Positions 57,501-64,000 of a DNA stretch of 64,000 nucleotides are shown in pieces. A program made the position numbers and the translations under genes. The stretch spans positions 16,192,129 through 16,256,128 of the forward strand of contig NC_052397.1 of NCBI RefSeq assembly GCF_009389715.1. The letters run 5' to 3'. The notes under the pieces were generated by a model. The model worked only from the letters and a program-made list of their open reading frames with translations, ran no database searches and had not been told where the DNA came from. This stretch comes from Phoenix dactylifera (Eukaryota; Streptophyta; Magnoliopsida; Arecales; Arecaceae). The first letter of the stretch is position 1, and each line of letters starts with the position of its first letter.

Positions 57501-60500
57501 ATCTCTTTATTTTTTTAATCAAGTAAATATTCAGCCCTTAATTGACCATTTTGACTGTTATTGACCTTCCTAGTATTGATGAAAATCATTATCCATTGTC
57601 CACTCTTGCAGTTTCCTAGATCCCGAAATTATTTACATCATTCTATTATATTGATATAATCTTCTATCTTGCCTCTTGATCAAATATCTATGCTTTCTCT
57701 TTGCTTGACATAATGCTTGCATGGAACCATTTATGAGTCATGACCAGGGATGGATCTGGGGATGCGATGGGACCCATGCCATGTCTAAGATTCCCAAAAC
57801 CCTCTGTGGAGCCATTAATTTCTACTGCCCCACACCAAAATATTTGCACTCCACCCCCCAAAAGTTCTTTGCTTACTTTATCACTCCTACATTATCAGGT
57901 TGCTAATGCTTATTTTTTAATTAGTTATTGATTACCATTTTAAATGCTCTTTTCTTATCATCCAGAGTTATAACGCTAAACGTAGAAGGAAGAATCAAAA
58001 TAATATAACTTTCTCAACAAGATAAAATGGATGGGAAACTTTTAGGGGGTGGGTGCCTTTTCATAAAATTACCTATGATTATATTGACAAGTTGACTAGA
58101 GATGTCTTCGGCCTTATGTGGGAATCTTTTTGGGTATAAATCAGATTTGTTATCATACCAGGCAATCTAATTCACAATCTCTTTTATGTCATGAACTAAA
58201 CTGGACTAAACGATCTATAAAAGACACCATAGGGGGTGGGGTGGAGATTTTCTAATTTAGTCTGAAAGAGGTACATTGTTTCTTTAAATTTATGAGTTTA
58301 AATCTTGATTTCCCTTTATGTTCTCCTTTTCTTATAAAAGATATTGCATACATATACACATGTACATACAGACACACCTGTTTGATCTTTGAGATTTGAA
58401 TCATGGATTAATATGTTTGTGCATGTACATGCAGTCATTTTGATATTATATGTTTGAAAGTAACTTTGATATTTATTTTTATTTAATAAAATTCTTAAAA
58501 GTAGACTCTTATTGTTTTTTTCCTGGTCTATATTATTGCCCCACCGCGAAGGAAAGAATCCTGGCTTTGCCCTTGTTCATGACTTTATCGATATTCATAC
58601 TTAGTGATTTTTATAGGTTGGCCTTACCTCATTTTCTGCTTAATAACTTGAAACTTGAGATTTGTCATCCGATCTTGTAACCGCATGTGCCATTTATCTG
58701 ATCTTCAATCCTTGTACTACCTTGAAATTCTTCCAGCTTTAAGTCTAATAACTATTACCTAGTTAGTTCTTGCTTGTCAATTTTCTTGCCTTGGTCTTCT
58801 CTGGATTAACTTTATCACCTCCTCTATTCTCTTTCTTATATTAATCAATGAATTTTTGTGTCCCATTTTTGTCATCAATTAGTGCATTGTTTTTAATGGT
58901 ATTTCTTGCTTGCAAATTTCAAACACCTTCAACCTATAGCACCACATTTTTGGGGTACAGTAAAATCCCTAGTTGCATACAAAAGAATGTCAGGTCATGC
59001 ATCTTTGCAGGTTCCATGTCCTTATGCTAGAAACTTAGGATTTTACATCCAGATGCTAGTATTGAGTCCTGAAAATGGAACTATTTATTTATTTTTTTAA
59101 GCATACAACCAAATAAGTGTTACAAAACAATGAACCTTGTTGGGGGGAAAAATGGACCACCCACAAATTAAAGCACCCAAATTAGAAGGCTGCCGAGCTC
59201 ATCTAGGCTGCCGAGCTCAGAAAACCGAGCTCATGCAGGTCGAGCCGAGCTTAGAAGGCCGAGCCGAGCTCATGCAAGCCGAGCCCAGAAGGCTGCCGAG
59301 CATAGAAGGCTGCCGAGCTCAGAAGGCTGCCGAGCTCAGAAGACTGAGCTCATGCAGGCCGAGCCGAGCTCAGAAGGCCGAGCCGAGCTCAGAAAGCCGA
59401 GCCGAGCTCAAAAGGCCGAGACCAGAAGGCCGAGCCAAGCTTAGAAGGCCGAGCCGAGCTCAAAAGGCCGAGACCAGAAGGCCGAGCTGAGCTCAAAAGG
59501 CCGAGCACAGAAGGCTGCCGAGCTCATTCAGGCCGAGCTCATGCAGGCTGCCGAGCTCAGAAGGCTGCCGAGCTCATGCAGGCTGCCGAGCTCAGAAGAC
59601 CGAGCACAGAAGGCTGAGACCAAAAGGTCGAGCACAGAAGGCTGCCTAGCTCAGAAGGCCGAGCACAGAAGGCTGCCGAGCTCAGAAGGCCGAGCACAGA
59701 AGGCCGAGATCAGAAGGCCGAGCACAGAAGGCTGCCTAGCTCAGAAGGCCGAGCACAGAATGCCGAGACCAAAAGGCTGCTGAGCTCAGAAGGCCAAGCT
59801 GACCTCAGAAGGCCGACCTCGTCGTCCACATGCTGCGGCCATGCCCTGCAGCAGTCTTACCGCACCATGCTTTACTTGCCGGCCACGCTACGACATATCA
59901 ACCAGGGACCATACCCTGCTACGACTGTCAACGCCTCACCATTCCCAAGAATGGACTGTACTGCGCGCCACAAGCAAACTCTGGCTGCATGCCATCTCCT
60001 CCCATGATGGGAACGGACCATCCACGGCAACTCATTACTTCTACGCCCACGTCGAATCGTGACGGTAATCCATTAATTCGCTCAGTCACATCATAGGTAA
60101 CCCTGGCACTTCCCCTATAAAAGGGGAGCTTCTTCCTCTAAAAAAGGGGCTTTTTCCTTCCAAGGGAGGGCTTCGGACTTCTACATACAGTCTATCTCCT
60201 TCTCCAAAATTAAGTCCCTCTCTGACTTAAGCATCGGAGGGCCGGCGCCGGAAACCCCGGCCACCGGCTTTTTGCAGGCCTCCACGGAGGACGTCGCTCG
60301 CCGACGGACCGCCGCCCGCCAGTGTTCGTCGGAGCTCCTCCTCCTTGGTCTGCGGCCGCCCCTGGGTCCAATTTCCAGCAACAAACCTAATGCCCTTGTA
60401 ATTTGGATAACATTAGAGTTGCCCTAAAGAGGACTTCTTGGAGTATCAGGATCCATGAGCTGAATCCAAGTAGTTGGAACAAGGCTGGATGGTCATGGCT

Positions 60501-61264
60501 ATGGTTATGCAATTAGTTGAAGTTTACAGCAGATAGATTAGAAAATGTCAAGATCAAAGACATATGGTTCCCTTCTTTGACCTAATACACACTACATTTG
60601 TCATCCATAGTTTCATGCTTATGTGTATATATAACTTATAACATTGAGGAGATATTGCTGTATAAATTAGTTATTACGATCTAAAATATATAAGGTGTAA
60701 CATTGCATTTTCAAAATTGCTTGGACCATTTCTTGCCAGCAACTAGAAAACAAGAAAATAAGTTTCTATCAAATTTCAGTTGCTAAGTCCATTCTGTTTG
60801 AGCAAACACACTATTATGGCATATTGCTTGGTCACATTTAGAGAATGTGGGTCATATCAAGTTATTGCTGACTTGTAGCAAACTTTAAGCTAGCTTGATT
60901 TGAGCCTGCAATTCATCTTAGAAAGGGTCCATTTTCCTTTAAAAAAATCTTTTAACATCAAAATCCTATAGCATATTGCATAGCAAGGAACTTTCTGCCT
61001 CTACTTGACAAATTTGATTTATTAGATTCAAATGCTACTTGCATGTCAGAGCCAATTTTGACCAAGTTGTTGCAGTAAAAAAAGGGGGAGAAATTTATCT
61101 AGCTATGACCAACTGAGATTCTCGTGTGGCTGCAGAGATATTCAGGCAAGCAGTATTCTCCTTGATGATAAGTTTGAAGTGCGGCTTGGAAGTTTGAGTG
61201 ATGTATGTACTCAGGAAGGGGAAGGCCACCAGAATGTCATCACCAGGATATTGAGATTGTCACA
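54530..61264 (+). CDS. LRR receptor-like kinase, At2g16250-like (partial, runs off right edge)
   Basis: Exon 1 is 54530-56502 and exon 2 is 61136-61264; a donor at 61265 shows that the gene continues beyond the window. The ATG at 54530 starts a signal peptide (hydrophobic LVLLAAGLFAPALG). An LRR N-terminal cap (DPCSAWTGVRC) and about ten LRRs follow to about residue 400 (repeats such as LDLSHNSLSGAIP). One transmembrane segment lies at about 456-481 and a cytoplasmic kinase-like domain begins near residue 515. The ATP-binding lysine is present (VVVKRI), but the loop is HGRSGDLY rather than GxGxxG, the catalytic loop is HRDIQASSIL (Ser for the metal-binding Asn), and the DFG position reads LGSLSD. 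This fits the atypical At2g16250 subfamily, so it is probably a pseudokinase. Exon 1 is strongly GC-rich at its 5' end. Intron 1 holds two mobile elements. Confidence 0.9.
57737..58583. mobile_element. Non-autonomous hAT-type element in the kinase intron
   Basis: An 831-bp element (57745-58575) begins CAGGGATGGATCTGG and ends CCTGGCTTTGCCCTTG, imperfect terminal inverted repeats of a type common in plants. Near-identical 8-bp flanks GTCATGAC / TTCATGAC (57737-57744 and 58576-58583) indicate the target-site duplication. No transposase is encoded. Confidence 0.65.
59133..60388 (+). mobile_element. Solo LTR of a Tat-type gypsy element in the kinase intron
   Basis: A 1246-bp LTR (59138-60383), starting TGTTGGGGGG and ending CCAGCAACA, is flanked by an exact 5-bp duplication AACCT (59133-59137 and 60384-60388). 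Its last 150 bp match the LTRs of the array at 478-6767 (for instance CGGAGGGCCGGCGCCGG and GGTCCAATTTCCAGCAACA). A CTATAAAAGG TATA box lies at 60116-60125. Its centre is a GCCGAGCTCAGAAGGC-like array (59180-59810). No internal region remains. Confidence 0.9.
59180..59810. repeat. GCCGAGCTC/AGAAGGC array in the solo LTR
   Basis: Units of about 15-40 bp combine GCCGAGCTC, GCCGAGC and AGAAGGCTG. The array lies where the LTR of the left-end array has a different, also repetitive, GGTCGGC/GGCCGAGC sequence, so this part of the LTR is hypervariable. Confidence 0.85.
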
Positions 61265-64000
61265 GTAAGTGTCTGTTGTGATGTATCTTTGCCATACCGT
61301 ATATTCTAATATCTAGGATAGCAAGCTGGTATTTGTAAGCTGGTTTCTCTTTATATCTCTGTGCATCTTCCTGACTATTTTTCATTTATTTTGTATCTTG
61401 TTATAGTTATTCTGACCTTAATATTCGTTACCCATCATTTAAATTTTTTTTCTGATATCCAACTTTTGTTAATGCTATGATATGGGCTAGTGTTCACTTG
61501 CATTAAGTTATAAACAAAGGCAGTTGAGTAAGTAATTTTCTATTAGAAGTAATTATATTTCTTTTTTTTTTGTGGATTAGTTTTATTTATAAGTTTGATA
61601 CTGTTGCAATCTGTAGTGTGCATATTGGGTTGCCACCTAGATACTAGAATTTGGGGGGTGGGGTTGGTGGGAATCCTTGAGCTATGAAATAACTACAAAT
61701 TTTTAGTCTGTTAACAATAGACATTTCCTGAGGCAATATGGATGTATTTTCTTGGAGATTTGAACTAACATGTCTTGTAGAAACATCAATGACACTGTTG
61801 GAAATTCAAAAAGATTGCTTCATGTTATTATATCAAATGAGTCTGAAGTGCGAACTATTCAGCTTGTCCAACATACGCACACGTAGAGAGAGATAGAGAG
61901 AATGCCATTTGGAATAATTGGAATCTTGACCAGAAAGTGTGGTATACTGACCGATGTAAATGATGAGAAAAGCAATGAGTGTAATTAAAAAACTACAAGA
62001 GATGAAATCTTGTGGATACCTTGTTTAGAAATATAAAATCACAAGAACCCAATTTTTTAGGTTGGATCGAGAATGGATCAGACTTAATAATCATGATCCT
62101 TGAACATTGTCATTGGTTTGATACGGATTCACCATGTGGAAAGTCTAGTGCAAAGATATCAAGTTTATTTGTTTGAAAAATCTGAGGGCATAAGAACCCA
62201 AACACTGTCAAGGAAAGAGTTTGTGCCATAAGAGTTAATAGGAAGTGCAAGTCTAAATTAGATGTTATATTTTAGTTTTTCTTTAATGATTTATATAATT
62301 GCTATTGTTGGCTTTAGAGTCCTAAATTAAGTAAAATCAGTATCCGGAACTCCTATTGAAACTGAAGATTATGTTGTGAAAATTGTAAAGTCACTAGCGT
62401 CAAGCTTTTGAGAGGTCCAATTGTCATTATAGATGAAGCTATATACGGATCTGAATTTTGTGGGGTCTTTTCTTTTCTGCTTCAATACTTTTTTCTTTTT
62501 ATTCTTTGTATAGGCTTTGTCTTGTCATAGGAGGTGCCCCCCTCTTCTTTTATGTGTCATGTTTCTAAAGCTGAACAGACAATATTTGTTGAGTTCTAAT
62601 ATAATGGCCAATCATCCTTAGAAAAATTCAACTAAACTTTCAAATAAAATTTTTGAATCTTTACCTCTTCCATGGTCGCCATAATGTTGTTGGGATATAG
62701 ATGGGGCATGCTTAGGATTTTTTTAAAATTTTGTTATATTTCTTGGATTTTTTTTGGATGAATCTAAGGAGTTGTTTAAAAGGTGCAAACTCGGGTATTT
62801 TGAATCATGTTGCTTGAATAATAGTTGTGGTTGTTAACCGTAGGTTAATTTATTTATTAAGGCCATTTGGGGTACTTTTTACGAGGGTTTTGGTTGTATT
62901 TTAAAAGATTGAAGGGAGGCAAACTAATGTATCTGTATCTTGATGATTTTTGCAAATTAAGTGAACCCTCCATATTCCTCTTTTGTCTCTGTTCTTCATC
63001 TTTTCTCCTTTCCTGAGTCCCAATACTTAGATCTGATTCTGATCTAAAACATTCATAATTCTTCTCCCCCTCCTCCTCATGTTTTCCTCCTCCTTTGTCC
63101 ACTCCTTCGTCCTCCTCTTCTTCTTCTACTTCTTTCGCTTTCCTCCTTTCTTCTCTTTCCTCATGTATCAATATTTGAAAACTTTTTAGCTGTAAAAGGA
63201 AATCAAATTCAAAAAGGGGATATGTGATTTATGTTCTTCGTAACCCTTAGTCCTTGATCTCCTCCCCCCTCTCATTCTTCTACTAATACCCTTTTCTATT
63301 CCTTCCTTACGAATCTTATTATCGAAAAAGATTCATCATAATATCCAATTGTCATGAATATTGCTCATCAAATCTCCTTTCAAGGATCATTGCTCTTTCA
63401 CCCTATGTGAAGATTAAGGACTGTATTTGGTGTTCTAACCAACGAAGGGTTACATGATTTATAGTGCCTGAATCAAGCCTTACATAATACTTTGTGATGA
63501 TGGCTAATGTGAAAATATGTTCATGTTGAATTGTCAATATCATATAAGTCAAAATATGCATGCTGGAAGTTTTCTTGGTAAAAATATGGTGTCAATTTGG
63601 AAGTCGTGCATTTTGACAAAAGCTTTCCGCACCCCCCCCCCCACACACACACAAAAAAAAAAAAATACTCACATATTGTTACCTTGAAGAGATTATGCCT
63701 TAGGTTCATCCATCAAAAGCTTGAGCAAGCAGAAGGTGTTGGCATGCTCTATATATATTCTCATCCAATTCCCGCTCTCTCACTTGATATTGGAGTTGTT
63801 ATTTGTTTAAAGAGTTTAGTTAGCAGTCTCGCATTACTACGTAGGGGAGGTCAGCTAAGTTTAAGCTTGGTCAAAGTAATTCTTTCCATTTCTACTCAAT
63901 TGTTACAACCATTGTTAATGTGGCCAGTCATTAACCACTCATGAGCAGTCTTCTAGTGTTGCCATTTTTAAGATGATATACTATGGTGGATCAAGGAGAA
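61265..64000 (+). other. Intron 2 of the LRR receptor-like kinase gene (to window edge)
   Basis: No kinase exon is recognisable after 61264, so the rest of the window is intron. It is AT-rich, with a poly-C/CA/A stretch near 63631-63664 and a TCC-rich stretch at about 63060-63160. Nothing else was identified. Confidence 0.6.

Larger units (their letters stand above)
56503..61135 (+). other. Intron 1 of the LRR receptor-like kinase gene
   Basis: 4.6-kb intron, donor GTATTG after CATAG, acceptor GGCTGCAG before exon 2. It holds a hAT-type element (57745-58575) and a solo LTR (59138-60383). No other gene is visible. Confidence 0.8.

Noticed and set aside
59137-59783. ORFs with EGCRAQ-like repeats
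   Set aside because: They come from the tandem array in the solo LTR and start at the LTR edge.
62857-63171. Acidic minus-strand ORF of 104 codons
   Set aside because: It reads a TCC-rich stretch, has no motif and lies in an intron.

Overview
This is nuclear DNA from a flowering plant, most likely a commelinid monocot (palm-like or banana-like; the species is not determined). The evidence is spliced GT-AG genes, plant-type gene families, a very GC-rich first exon in a receptor-kinase gene set in AT-rich surroundings (a commelinid habit), and long intergenic stretches holding LTR retrotransposons, TRIMs and hAT-type elements. There is nothing bacterial or organellar in it.

Left end (1-6767): a tandem array of a broken Tat-lineage Ty3/gypsy element on the minus strand, arranged internal part - LTR - internal part - LTR. 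Its internal part carries a decamer array, a hAT-type element that was copied along with it, a short integrase end, and two tandem-repeat arrays (a 141/141/130-bp higher-order repeat and a 53-bp repeat) next to the 3' LTR.

6979-13903: a divergent gene pair, mitochondrial ribosomal protein L6 (minus) and a nine-exon Maf-family nucleotide pyrophosphatase (plus). 15070-22892: a broken chromodomain gypsy element with matching target-site repeats, and inside it a 3.0-kb solo LTR with its own target-site repeats. 23636-26777: a second Maf gene on the minus strand with the same nine-exon layout, tail to tail with the first.

27902-36273: two tandem paralogues of a small unidentified plant protein (93 codons each as modelled), each with an intron in the 5' UTR; the second has a degraded TRIM-like element in that intron. 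37590-38151: a class IV glycine-rich RNA-binding protein (GRP7/GRP8 type, minus). 38302-41085: intergenic DNA with a short MITE, a hAT-like element and a tRNA-like insertion. 41086-45477: a BOD1/SHG1-domain protein (minus). 45980-46418: an intact-looking TRIM. 46424-54479: 8 kb without a recognisable gene.

54530 to beyond the right edge: an LRR receptor-like kinase resembling Arabidopsis At2g16250, whose kinase domain lacks key catalytic motifs; its first intron holds a hAT-type element and a solo Tat LTR. The genes are ordinary single-copy or duplicated housekeeping and signalling genes and do not form a cluster or one pathway. I found no convincing new biological system. The most unusual structures are the Tat multimer with its embedded hAT and period-10 coding repeat, and the inverted pair of Maf genes.
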